A stretch of DNA of 24,491 nucleotides, from positions 13,397-37,887 of the forward strand of contig JAKCWW010005137.1 of the NCBI GenBank assembly GCA_026260175.1. The letters run 5' to 3'. A program made the position numbers and the translations under genes. The stretch is from Reticulitermes lucifugus. Lineage: Eukaryota; Arthropoda; Insecta; Blattodea; Rhinotermitidae. The notes below the pieces were generated by a model, which was given only the letters and a program-made list of their open reading frames with translations, did no database searches and was not told the DNA's origin. How positions within the stretch are numbered: position 1 is the first letter of the stretch; each line of letters starts with the position of its first letter. Positions 1 through 9,667 of the stretch are shown in pieces.

Positions 1-63
1 TGACGACCTGTTAGCTTCTCAAGAAGGACTCTGCTCCGTGGAGTTAGTTAGTTAGTTAGTTAG
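1..63 (+). mobile_element. 3' end of a non-LTR retrotransposon, TTAG-repeat tail
   Basis: The stretch matches the 3' end of the retroelement fragment ending near 2185. Both share the string GAAG[G/T]ACTCTGCTC followed by a TGGAGT, with a similar TTCT(C/G)AAGAA lead-in. Here it ends in about five tandem TTAG units (42-63), as expected of LINEs that finish in a short tandem repeat. Only the last few dozen bases are inside the window; the rest lies to the left. The clade (RTE-like) is an inference. Confidence 0.55.
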
Positions 64-143
64 AACTGCTGAAAAACTGGAACAGAATGCAGAAAATTAC
101 GCTGAAGAGGGAAAAGTAACAGCTGGACGGACGTGCAGGAAAG

Positions 144-221
144 GATCCAGAAGAACTCTTTCCGTGGCCGCATGTTAGATCCAGAGGACCTCTTTCCGTG
201 GCCACATATTAGATCTAGAAG
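144..221. repeat. 34-bp tandem duplication
   Basis: Two successive 34-bp units start at 144 and 178, each beginning GATCCAGA and containing CTCTTTCCGTGGCC. They differ at only a few positions, and a third, truncated start (GATCTAGAAG) follows at 212. It looks like a young local duplication with no coding content. Confidence 0.75.
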
Positions 222-847
222 TATACGATAGTATGATATGAAATTAAGCAGTAAATGCATATTGAACCTGTGACAATAATACCAACCGTCCCTTCAGTAA
301 CCGGAGTAGTGCCGAAGGCCCTGCACGTGATTTCGAAACCTCTAAACCTGAAAGACGACATCCCCAAAAAGTCCCAGATGCTTTGATTTTGAAGACAGCA
401 GCAGTATTGTAAGAATGGCGGGGATATTCATCATCGTTATCACTTTTAAACTGGTATTGTATTGAACTGGCCTATAAGATCAGGGAATTCCTTGACCTGC
501 ATAATAGCTGTCAGGGTTTCGGGGGAAAGCTATGTCTGTAACATGGGTTTAGGAAGCTTTCCTAGCTCCAACCAACCGACCTGTTAGAAGCGTAGGCAAA
601 TCTATTTTGCTGCGAAGGTGATACTAGTGAAGGAAACGGAAGTGTATGAATAAGAATACAAGTTAGCCAAAAAGAAACACATCTTGATAATTTGTGTTAG
701 TTAAAACATATTGTTTTTTTTACATTTTTTGGTTAATTTAAACTGAGAAAATTTCCTATTACAAAATGCCGTGACGTTTGTGTTATCGGATGAAAAATTA
801 TTCGAATTCATAAAGCCATAACTTTTCTGATAATCCTACATCTTTAT
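222..847. other. non-coding, nothing recognised
   Basis: No convincing coding exon, RNA gene or repeat was recognised. The DNA is AT-rich, with a T-run near 714-729. Confidence 0.5.
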
Positions 848-1178
848 CAGCGGTTCTTAAATAATGTCTCGGAAATCGTGTACGAAAACGTAACACCTCT
901 CATATAGGCATGGTTGTAGAATTTACACAGACAGTTGCTTATGCGAGCGAAATCTGTACAATTGTAAATTTACTCACAGTGAAATTAAACCATACGCTTA
1001 CGTTATTAGTCAAACTGATTTCCATCTAAACATTTGATACTATTGTGCATAGACTTTACAAGCTTACGAGTGACTTAAGCAGAAGTTTCTTTCGAGAAGG
1101 AGGCTTTCACGAACATCTTATAACTGCGAAAAGAAAGCGAGTTAGCTGATAAAACATAAGCGGATTTAAGAACCGCTG
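848..1178. mobile_element. hAT-like MITE candidate with 15-bp terminal inverted repeats
   Basis: The left end CAGCGGTTCTTAAAT (848-862) is repeated as a perfect inverted copy at 1164-1178. The enclosed 331 bp has no meaningful ORF. CAGCGGTTCT is the typical start of hAT-superfamily elements and also begins the candidate at 17101. The 8-bp flanks (840-847 and 1179-1186) do not match, so no target-site duplication supports the ends. The element is old, or its borders lie slightly elsewhere. Confidence 0.6.
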
Positions 1179-1756
1179 ATGAAGGCTTGTCTCCCCAACT
1201 CGATTGCCATTAAACCATTCTTCTTAGAAACAGAGCGCAGTATATATGAATGGAAAATTTTCGGACTGAATATTGCTAGCCAGTCAGTATAAGAAAAAAC
1301 GACTTAATTGACATGTGTTATATTTGGGGCTGCCTGTATTGATGCAGGTGATATATACCGTATACATAAAAACATAAAGAAACGATGCAAACCATGTAAA
1401 TGTTGACAATTTCGATAGCTACGTGTCAGCATATTCCACACAAAGCCATTGTACAAATCATGAACTCAACGCTCCTTTAAATCTTTCTTGTATTTCGTGA
1501 ATAAAAGATAATAAGAAGGCTGCAAGTAAATATGTAGTTGTTGGGGTGGCAACAGTTATTTGAGTGTATGTTTATCACTGTCATAGGGGTTTTAAAATGG
1601 TATCTGGAAGGATTTTGTATAAAATAATTATACTTTAAAATATTATGAAATATTTATCTAATAAAATCCGAATTCTAAGTATTGTTGCTGTAAAAGGTCT
1701 CTAGTTGCTATAAGTAAAACTGTGTTACTGAAATAGCTGAATGTGTTCTATAACAG
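1179..1756. other. non-coding, nothing recognised
   Basis: AT-rich DNA with only short, interrupted reading frames. No repeat family or RNA gene was recognised. Confidence 0.5.
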
Positions 1757-2188
1757 TGCTGAGGAAAGTATTTGGCCCAACAGAGAGGAAGAAACAGGAA
1801 GATCAAGAAACTTGCGTAATGAGAAGCTTCATGATTTGAACTCCTCGCCAGGTACTATTAACTAAATCAAATAGACGAGGATGAGATGGGCGAGGCATGT
1901 GGCACGCTTGCGGGCGGAGAGAAATAATAAAGGTTTTTGGTTGGAAAACCTGAGGCAACGAGACTGCTTGGAAGACTTAAGACGTAGATTGTAAGGTAAT
2001 CCCAAAATGTATCTTAGAGAAACTGGATGAGAGGGCTTGGACTGGATTCACCTGGCTCAGGACAGGGACAAGTAACGGGCTCTTTTAGACACGGCAATAA
2101 ACCTTTGGGTTTCATCAAATGCGAAGTATTTCTTCACTAACTGAAGACGTTAACTTCTGAAGAAGTACTCTGCTCAATGGAGTCAATT
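1757..2188 (+). pseudogene. Decayed non-LTR retrotransposon, C-terminal end of ORF2 plus 3' end
   Basis: Forward translation in shifting frames gives recognisable pieces of the C-terminal tail of LINE reverse-transcriptase proteins: LRKVFGPTE near 1757, then RMRWARHVARL, then GMDWIHLAQ-like text (line 2041 encodes LDWIHLAQDRD) and a final segment before TCTGCTCAATGGAGT. The conserved motif of this region in related elements is (K)RRMRWAGHVARM. Stops and frameshifts interrupt it, so it is a dead 5'-truncated copy. Its end matches that at 1-63, so both belong to one family. The endonuclease piece at 10741 may be from the same kind of element, but nothing physically links them. Confidence 0.75.
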
Positions 2189-4018
2189 ATTACTGCAATT
2201 ATGAGGAGTGTGGGAATCTTTTAATTATTTTTAAAATATGTATCATATAAAAGAACAACGTTAAAATTTAAAGGGTTATTGTTCAAGTTACTGCGAAACT
2301 AATCAATCGTATAACTTAGTACTTTATTTCTTACGCTCTATCACTTCCCATATTTATCTGTAGTAATTTAAATAATAGTCTGTTATATTTGTTCTAGTCT
2401 TCGTCAAATATAAATCTTATGCCTTGTGCATGAACAACGCCAAATAATATAAGCTTAATTTGCACTTCCATAGTAACCAATCGTTTGTTTACACTTTGTG
2501 CGGCCTTAGTGCTTCAGTTCAGAATTAATTAGCTTCATCAATTTTTGCTCTTATTAAAAATATTCTTTTGTAAATATCGTAAAATCTAAATAAATCTAAT
2601 GAACTGTTTATATTAACAAGGTAAATTAATTATGTAGTGGTAGTAGACCGAAAGTAAAGTAATACAGTTTATCATATGTTTAATGCTGCAAGCTGGTTAT
2701 GTAGGCATTAGGCACCAACATGACAACACAACAGGCCATGTACATTATTCTTGAAACATTTATAAAATCAGAATCGTCTGTAGCTGCCCCGTGTGATTTT
2801 ACACAAGTTTTTAAGCATGGTCCCATAATAAAAATCAGGCAGAGAATGGCACGCTTGGAAGTCTAATATTAATGTCGTTTTCATGTTATGATATGCACTA
2901 AAACTTGGAGATGTAATATTTAGTTACGCCAGGCAACTGTGTTTTTTGGCTCTAACCAAGTAGTTCATGGCAATTAACAAAACGCTTTCTCTTTAAAATT
3001 ATTTAAAATAGAATATTCTGGGTTCAGATACTCTTCAATATCGTCACCGTAAGCTACATGCTAAAGAGTTAATCAAATTCTATTACTATATAAAAGATAC
3101 TCATTGCTATTTACACTGTCTTTCTTCGGCACGTTTCTCATTTCCATCCTGTTCTTAGCGTGCCTCATAACTGTAAATAATGTGGGTCGAATAAAGTATA
3201 GCATCAATACTCAAATTACAGCTGTGTAAGCTTACGTGCATTTTACACAGCTTTCGTTATGTAGTTAATTATTCATCACACTCGCGGTCTTTACGATAGA
3301 GCTTTTTGTGTATATGAACTCTTCAATAAAAATCAAGCTTCCGTAGTTTTTTTTAACAGTTGGTTTTGGAAGTCCAATACTCTGAGTCCCTTCGTCGTCA
3401 GTAGCACCACGATGTGAGAAAGGGAGAAGGGATCGTTAATTAAGCCGGAGGGTGGAAAGGAGAGGCTCTCCTATTCTAACAAGAATTCACTTCGAAATAA
3501 GGGAGGGCGAACGTGGTACTTCCCTGCGTTCTGTTCCTCTTCACCATACTCCACTTCTACAAGGTACATGCCACTTTGCACTTGCGAAATTCCCCCCCCC
3601 CCTTCAACTTGAGCAGAGTTGCCCGCTATATCGGAAATCAATTCCACACAGCCCCTAGCATCAAACCCTCGTACCACTGTGCGATAGGCCTTTGATATCA
3701 CTGTGTGGTATGTGGATGTTGCTGTTTGTTAAGATCCAGTGATGGAAGTTTATATACACAATACCTGAGCGACCTTCAGAAACCAGATAGAAGTCAATGT
3801 GGTCTTTCTTTAAAACTCTCACACAGTGGCATTAAAGTCGAACAACAACAAAATGACCGAATGTCTCACTGCGTAGTTGAAATATTTTCGTTTGTATGTG
3901 GTTCACTTCAGTGACACTAACTCATGCCTTCAGAAGGTAATCCACCCCCCTTTTGGAGGGCGTTAGTTCCTGCGAAATACTAGCAATGAGTTTCCACTGT
4001 GTCACTGAAGCGCACTAC
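2189..4018. other. non-coding flank, possibly including the LRR gene 3' UTR
   Basis: No supported coding exon. The 3' UTR of the minus-strand LRR gene must begin at 4018 and run leftward. I saw no AATAAA on that strand close to the stop codon (the first complement TTTATT I noticed is near 2324), so the cleavage site is unplaced. A C-run of about 10 lies near 3592-3602, and 3452-3700 is GC-richer with overlapping short ORFs on both strands but no recognisable protein. Confidence 0.45.
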
Positions 4019-5266
4019 TCAGGTTCCATTAGTCAACGAATGCATTTCGGGATCTTTTGTGATCGCATCAATTGTGGAAATAGACACTTTCTTCTTCCTT
4101 GAAGAAGGTTTCGTGATATCCAAAGGCACAATCTTGTATTTAATATCACCGTTCTCACCAAGGATGGCGGCTGGATTCTCGAAGATGGCCTCATGTTCTG
4201 GTCCTCTTTGTTCTTCGTGGGTGTAGTAGTGTGCTGCGTGATGACGTGAGTACGCGATACCTGCAAGCAGCGCCGCCCCAGTCAGCAGTAACAGTAGAAC
4301 AGCAGCACCAGCGGCAAGGAGTCCGAACCGTGAGTGTTCTGCCAGGAAGTTGGTCGATACGATGCCACCACCACTATCCATGTATCCTAGACCGCCATCA
4401 CTACTGGTGCACCACAGCATTGAGGACCTAGACAGAGAGCCAAGTGATCGTCCTTGTAACGAATACGGCGAAGCACATGTCAGCTGTCTGAAGGCTGCAC
4501 CCACAGTACTCTTGTTCATGTAGTTCAACATGTACCTCATGTGACACAGGTCGCATATCCATGGGTTTTCTTGTAAATGTATCGTTTTCACGGCCTCCAA
4601 TCTCAATATAAGTCTCTCGTCCAACCCGCGAAATCGATTTCTCGAAAGATCGATTTCGTGCAACTTGGGGATTGGAGACAGTATCTGCGCTGGGAAATGC
4701 ACGAAGTTGTTTCCAGACAGATTGAGAAATCTAAGATGTTCATGGTATACGAATAGCCCCAGCGGGAGGTCAGTGATTCCCATATCGGCTAGAGAGAGAT
4801 CGCGGAGTTTCTGAATGACCTGTAATATGTATTTAACGTCTGACAGAGGAACAGAATTACCACTGAGTTTTAACCGACGGAGAGATTCAGCCAGAGGAAT
4901 GAAAGTAGCAGTTTCCAAGCGATCTAATTTGTTGTAACTTAAGTCTAGTTCTTGCAGAGTGGTCAGATTTGCAAACGCCGTTGCGGTCACTTTTGCTAGG
5001 CGGTTGCGGGCAAGCGAAAGTGTCTGCAGGTCGATTTGTCCTCCGCTAGCCCCATTGTTCCCGAACGTCCGTTCCAGGACAACAGGTAGTTGGCTTCCAT
5101 CTAGCATGAGAACTTGCAGATTTCTGAGGTCCCTGAATTCGTCTGACGTAACGTACTTGAATTCGTTGTCACCCAGGTCGAGGTACAGCAGGTCCGGTAG
5201 CAGACGGTAGATGAGAGTATTGATGTTGGAGAGACCACAGCTTCGACACCGAAACACCCGCAGCTC
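4019..5266 (-). CDS. LRR transmembrane protein, terminal coding exon
   Basis: Encodes residues about 207-621 of the predicted 621-residue protein. It opens after an AG acceptor (5268-5267) preceded by a pyrimidine-rich tract and continues a repeat begun in exon 1: the join reads KDVQ|ELRVF. About nine to ten further LRRs follow, with LxxLxLxxNxL cores such as LQELDLSYNKL and LRFLNLSGNNF. Next come a C-terminal cap starting NPWICDLC with cysteines at about 444, 447, 470 and 492, a 27-residue hydrophobic helix at about 520-546, and a 75-residue cytoplasmic tail. The tail has an acidic/aromatic stretch, basic SSRKKK, SISTIDAITKDPEMHSL and terminal LTNGT before TGA. NxT/S sites near 306, 388 and 457 fit an extracellular domain. 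No Ig, TIR or kinase domain is visible. Topology is type I. The ligand is unknown; adhesion or receptor roles are inferred from the family. Confidence 0.9.
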   Translation of the reverse strand, partial: ELRVFRCRSCGLSNINTLIYRLLPDLLYLDLGDNEFKYVTSDEFRDLRNLQVLMLDGSQLPVVLERTFGNNGASGGQIDLQTLSLARNRLAKVTATAFANLTTLQELDLSYNKLDRLETATFIPLAESLRRLKLSGNSVPLSDVKYILQVIQKLRDLSLADMGITDLPLGLFVYHEHLRFLNLSGNNFVHFPAQILSPIPKLHEIDLSRNRFRGLDERLILRLEAVKTIHLQENPWICDLCHMRYMLNYMNKSTVGAAFRQLTCASPYSLQGRSLGSLSRSSMLWCTSSDGGLGYMDSGGGIVSTNFLAEHSRFGLLAAGAAVLLLLLTGAALLAGIAYSRHHAAHYYTHEEQRGPEHEAIFENPAAILGENGDIKYKIVPLDITKPSSRKKKVSISTIDAITKDPEMHSLTNGT

Positions 5267-5318
5267 CTGCCAAACAACAGAGGAACACCACTGTATGTAA
5301 ACACTACTTATCTTAATC

Positions 5319-5560
5319 CATTGTTTCTCAACCTTTTTCAGCCGCCATCAGATTAGGCCAATGGCTTTGTCTTGCGACCTCAGCAGTCAGAAATAAAGAC
5401 AAGTATGAAATTTAGAAAAACATGAATGTGACATTTTAATGATTTAATGAAGTGAAGATAAATGTTGTAAAATCTTCATGCCAAATCATTGCTTCTTGAC
5501 TCACTCAGAATAGTTCCGCAACTCGAATTTGGGTCGCGACCCACAGGTTGAGAAACGCTG
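5319..5560. mobile_element. hAT-type MITE, 242 bp, with 8-bp target-site duplication
   Basis: The left end CATTGTTTCTCAACCT (5319-5334) and right end AGGTTGAGAAACGCTG (5545-5560) form a 16-bp terminal inverted repeat with two mismatches. The flanks TCTTAATC (5311-5318) and TCTTAATT (5561-5568) are an 8-bp duplication with one mismatch, the length hAT elements generate. GGGTCGCGACCC lies just inside the right end. The interior encodes nothing, so it is non-autonomous. It sits inside the LRR intron, its nearest end about 50 bp from the splice acceptor. Confidence 0.88.
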
Positions 5561-5568
5561 TCTTAATT

Positions 5569-6889
5569 GTAACAAGGCATTATCATATATCAGTTAAAGT
5601 TACTATAAATTAATGTTTATGCAACTAAGACCTCCGCCTCAACTCAACGGTTATATTAACTTCAAAAATTTAAATATTCCATACAATTTTAGTGCATTCA
5701 TAATGCCTTCTCTCTTGATACGTGATATCGCGATGTGTCTACAGTAACTATTTCTAGTCGATGTACACAGTCCAACACAAATTAATTTATTTGAAATACA
5801 AATATTCTTCGTTTATTCATTATACGTATACTAGGTACTTGCGAGTTTTCACAAAATTGACTAACACCAAAAGTGATTAGCTGCATGTGAATTTAATGTT
5901 TGTTTACTGCAAGGGAGTGGGTCATTGTAGTTTTCGCTATTCAGTTCAGTGAAGAGCCTTAGTTCCGTGGATCATCTCAAAGTTAGCCCTGTTGTTTATT
6001 TTGCTATCCACTCAGTTACGAAGTTGAATGGTCACTAGTATTATGAACACGAGTCGTATGTATGAGACATCATACAGCACAGTGTATAGATCTCCGGTTG
6101 CTCACTACTCACACACAAGATACTCGTCATTTCGCAGCTATCTAACCATGTTCTTAACCTTTTGAAGCACAATTGTAACAGCGTGTACCACTTGCTTTAA
6201 AATTTAAAGTACTCTACATTTCTCTGACATACTGTATTTACGTTAATGTGTTTCATAATATTCTCAAAACAATCAGGATCATTTACCTTAACAGCATTAT
6301 GGGGCTGGTTTTATACTGGAGAGGTAGTGCGTTTACTGTCAGGTAGGAACTGAATTTCATACAACAAAAAGCGAATTGTGTTTGTGGACGTTACAAGAAT
6401 AAATGAGCGGTAACTCCTTTGGGTGTGCGAATTGTTACTAAAGCAACACGATGGATAATTGAAAAGTTGGCCTATAAAAGTCAAGTACATCCAGTGTGAA
6501 TTGCCATTATTAAAAATAACGAAATAATTCAAATACCGAACCTACTCACGTTTTATTACACATTTGTTTCTAAAGCTGATTGACTCACGGCAGTGCTTTT
6601 GTTTGCGGTTTATTTATTTTTGAAATTAATTATATATATTATATAAATTATATGTATTAAGTTAATATATTATATATTAAGTTACATATGATATATTAAT
6701 ATTACATAGCCCATCGAATTAATTTCTTAATTTAATTTATATTTGATAATCAACATATTTGAGTAAAGAAACACATAAACAGAAGTATACAATGGAATTT
6801 TGTTGTGACAGAGTATGTTAATAAAATGAAACTCATTGAACCTTCATTATAGACCAAAGGAATGATCATCGCGGAAATTTGCACTCCTG
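5569..6889. other. AT-rich intronic DNA
   Basis: This is intron interior without recognised elements. An extreme A/T segment of TATATA-like words runs at about 6618-6720. The short reading frame at 6311-6532 has no recognisable protein features. Confidence 0.5.
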
Positions 6890-7070
6890 ATTCGTGTTCA
6901 GTAAACCCTGAATTGAACTCTCGCCCAGATACCGGCTTTGCCGACTGATATATTTCGTGGTTTTACTCTGACCCTCCAGGACAATTCCTGGATATTGCCT
7001 TGAAATGGGCCACGACTCCTCATCTCCACATCATTTGCACTGCATTATTATCATCATCCTGTCATTTTAA
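6890..7070 (+). mobile_element. tRNA-derived SINE, second family (CCAGGACAATTCCTGG type)
   Basis: A box-B-like TGAATTGAACTC (about 6909-6920) precedes a body reading GACCCTCCAGGACAATTCC, then TGCCTTGAAATGGGCCACGA and a TTATTATCATCATC tail. This order resembles a family of tRNA-derived SINEs I recognise from insect genomes, whose body contains a CCAGGCAAATGCCGGGATGG-like string followed by AATGGGCCACG. Borders are approximate and no target duplication was found. It is intronic in the LRR gene. Confidence 0.6.
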
Positions 7071-7217
7071 GATATGTAATCCTAAATACTGAAGTAAATC
7101 AAGAATAATTGATACGAATAGTACGGTAATTTTAGTTGTGGAGCCGTGTAGTTCTACAGGTACAGAACTATACAGCGTCATATCTTAGTAGATCATAAAG
7201 GCAAACATAAAGTTATC

Positions 7218-7470
7218 CACGTGAACGTCATGATGGTATATGGGGGAATGGAGGTATAGTGCCACCCATGTTTACTCTCGGTATTATGTGGAGTTAGTTG
7301 GTCAGCTTTGCTTCCTAGATAACAGCCCCCGGTACACATTGAATAGGAGGCTAAAGGGCCCCACAGTGTTCTCAGAATACCGTAACATTCTTAGAAATAT
7401 ATCTGGGGCCTGAGATCTAATGGCAATAAACGAACAGACGGAAGGGAATTTGAGCCCTTAATGCGCGTCT
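7218..7470 (-). mobile_element. SINE family A copy, minus strand, intronic
   Basis: Read on the minus strand it carries the family A landmarks: box-B-like GGCTCAAATTCCC (about 7456-7444), CAGCCTCC-type text (TAGCCTCCTATTCAATG), GGGGCTGTTATC, AAGCTGACCAACTAACTCC, then CACTATACCTCC and a tail CCATATACCATCATGACG. This matches the same ordered blocks in the copies at 14011, 15625, 16497, 19893 and 23358. It lies about 70 bp inside the LRR intron from the splice donor and shares the gene's strand. Confidence 0.75.
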
Positions 7471-7542
7471 TCATATACTTGTTACTGTATGTGGTGTGTT
7501 CTGAACGCAGACTTTCAGTTCCAATGCACCAATGTTACCAAC

Positions 7543-8161
7543 CTGAACATCTTTGAAGACTTCAGGGTTGAGTTCCATAAGCCGATTGCTACTGAGATCC
7601 AACTGGTGCAGCTTGCCGAGCATCAGAAATAGCCTTGGAACAAGTTCAGTGATCCGGTTGCGGGCGAGCGACAGAATTCTGAGTTCATGCAAATATCTGA
7701 ACGTGCCACTCGGCATGGACTCGATGCGGTTGTCATCCAGATGTAGCTCTAGAAGATTTGCCAGGCCACGGAAATTATAATCCAGAACATGGGAAATGTT
7801 GTTCTCGGTCAGATTTAACTTTTGAAGAGTTGGTACTCCCCAGAATGAATATCTACCGATGGATGGTATGTTTGATCGCACAATGTGTAACTCTTCTAGC
7901 CGGCTGAACTGTTGAAATATTGGGCCAATTGTGAGAGCATTTGGAGAATCCGGAGGCGCCGTTATTTGTATCACTTCAACTTGCTGATCCATCGCAAGAA
8001 TAGGAATGGGATTGCTCATGCCTCCTCGAGCACATGTCACCTGACGACGACCTCTGCTGTCCAGGAAACATGTACAGTCACGAGGGCAGAGTCCTCCCCA
8101 GCACCACTGAGGAAAGCTGAGAAAAATCATCACGACGAGAAGTCGAACACCACACGCCATC
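7543..8161 (-). CDS. LRR transmembrane protein, first coding exon
   Basis: Translation is placed at the ATG at 8160-8158, giving residues 1-206. Immediately upstream the minus strand reads TTACAG|G-ATG after a T-rich tract, a good splice acceptor, so an upstream non-coding exon is expected to the right. An in-frame upstream Met at 8193 would lie in that intron. The start MACGVRLLVVMIFLSFPQWC is a clear signal peptide. The N-terminal cap follows, with cysteines at 25, 29, 31 and 43 (CPRDCTC pattern of LRRNT). LRRs from about residue 87 include LQKLNLTENNI, LLELHLDDNRI, LRILSLARNRI and LHQLDLSSNRL. An NLT glycosylation site is at 116. The exon ends KDVQ at a GT donor. This is the ectodomain half of a secreted or membrane LRR protein. 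I do not recognise a specific named orthologue, so no symbol is given. Confidence 0.87.
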
Positions 8162-9530
8162 CTGTAACGAAGCAATAACAAGAAATTATACACATTTCTG
8201 TCAAAATACTGCTTTAGTTTGAATTAAAACGTATCATACTTTCCCAATGTAGGAACCAAGCTGGAACGTCTATATTACGTTATGAGGCAAGGAATGAAAT
8301 TGCAGTATACGTATAGATCAACAAAGAAGATTGAAGCCCTCTGGGATGTTACGCTGAGTCGACTACACACTGGAGAAACTTGGTAACTACTTGCTAGTCC
8401 ACAAAGCGTAACTTGCCAGAAGACTGGCATCATTATCAACACTGATGTGAGAACCTCACATCTCTCATAGATCTCTCATATCGGAACTGAACACATGCAT
8501 GTCGCTCATGAAAGGACAAGTTGTCGTAACCCACCGGTACACAGTTTTACAGGAGAGAGAAGAAAAAAACTTGACCGATTCTCAGTAGACCAACACTTAG
8601 GCATATTATGTTTTTACGAAAATATAAGGACAAGGATTTTTTTGTAGACACAACATTTTGACACAAGGTGTGTTTGTAACCCAACTGTCTCGTAATGCGA
8701 GAATCTTAGTTTGACGAATGGCTGTTTTGTGAGCGATATAAGCTTAAGAAACAAATGAACTATTGACATTCGGAAAACAGAAGATGAAAGTTTTGTGGTT
8801 ATTGACTTTTTCAGTGTTTTTTGCACAAAGAGAATAAATAGGTGGCAGTGAACGTACATAAACGTCTCTAAGCAAACGGAACTTGACCCTATCAAGGTCT
8901 TAATACGATAAAGGAATTAATTGTACGTTTGTAACACTGAGTCTTAAAGTACCAACACAAATTGAAAATTACATTGAGAAAGACTTAAAAGAGACTGAAC
9001 GTTCTGTTACAATATTTGGCGCTGCAGCAGGCCAAGAGATCTAATGGTTGGCATTGACGAAACGTGTCAAGAGAAAATTAGAGGCGTCTCTTAATCCCTT
9101 AAGTAGACTTCAATGGCAACATTTCGTATGCGAATAATAGACTTTAAATAACACCCCAAGCAATTTGGTTTTAGAGTGATGTGTGTTTGTAACGACACAC
9201 ATTTCCTGTGTACAGATCGATGAAATAGGCGGCATGCATGCTAATCACGCAAACGAAAGGGGATTCTTCGAGTCAGTGCCTGCTCAGAGTGTTTGCATGT
9301 TCATGTAACCGAAGTAAATCAATAACTGTCCCCTCATCCATACGTACAAATACACGAAATTACGTAAATGTGAGATTGTACGTACACACACATATGCACA
9401 ATTCTATTAAAAGCCCATTACTTCGGTAAAGCTTCATTACTATACGACAGGGCTTGACAAATCCAGGGCGACTTGTTGTAGTAGGGCCTAGCACATGTGT
9501 CCAGTTCAACATGTCCCTGAGTGTGGCTGT
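8162..9530. other. non-coding; upstream intron of the LRR gene expected here
   Basis: If the acceptor at 8163-8162 is used, this region is intronic to a 5' UTR exon lying further right. I see no coding exon. The 93-codon minus-strand frame at 8614-8895 has no recognisable domain and no compositional sign of coding. A small hairpin of ATGTGTGT and ACACACAT arms lies near 9179-9203. Confidence 0.45.
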
Positions 9531-9667
9531 TTTATCGCATAGGAAGCCTGCATCTATCGGTAAGTAGAGTCCTTCGACACTTTTCTATGATATATGTTAA
9601 GTTGAAGTGCAGGGGAAAAAACGGGCCACGAAAGTTCCCGGCCGATGAAGGCTTCCTATCCGATAAA
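9531..9667. mobile_element. 137-bp inverted-repeat element (MITE candidate)
   Basis: The left arm (9531-9554) starts TTTATCGCATAGGAAGCCT. The right arm (9644-9667) is its inverted copy, ending TTCCTATCCGATAAA. The 24-bp arms match at 22 positions. The 89-bp centre encodes nothing. I found no clear target-site duplication and cannot assign a superfamily; a structured hairpin of other origin is possible. Confidence 0.55.

Larger units (their letters stand above)
5267..7542 (-). other. Intron of the LRR transmembrane gene (2,276 bp)
   Basis: Minus-strand borders are CAG|GTTGGT (donor GT at 7542-7541) and TTGTTTGGCAG|GAG (acceptor AG at 5268-5267). Both flanking exons are in phase 0, and joining them restores an uninterrupted LRR. 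A second GT four bases into the intron (GTTG|GTAACA) would put the join out of frame. The intron is AT-rich, with an almost pure A/T stretch around 6618-6720. It carries a hAT-type MITE near the acceptor and two SINE copies, one close to the donor. Confidence 0.85.

Noticed and set aside
42-63. TTAG tandem repeat as insect telomeric DNA
   Set aside because: The unit is TTAG, not the insect telomere unit TTAGG, the run is very short, and it directly follows a LINE 3' end.
3601-3700. Possible further SINE family A copy (CACACAGCCCCTAGCATCAA)
   Set aside because: Only one block resembles the family; neighbouring blocks are absent.
8161-8193. Upstream Met at 8193 as the LRR protein start
   Set aside because: A good splice acceptor lies one base before the second ATG, and starting there gives a cleaner signal peptide.
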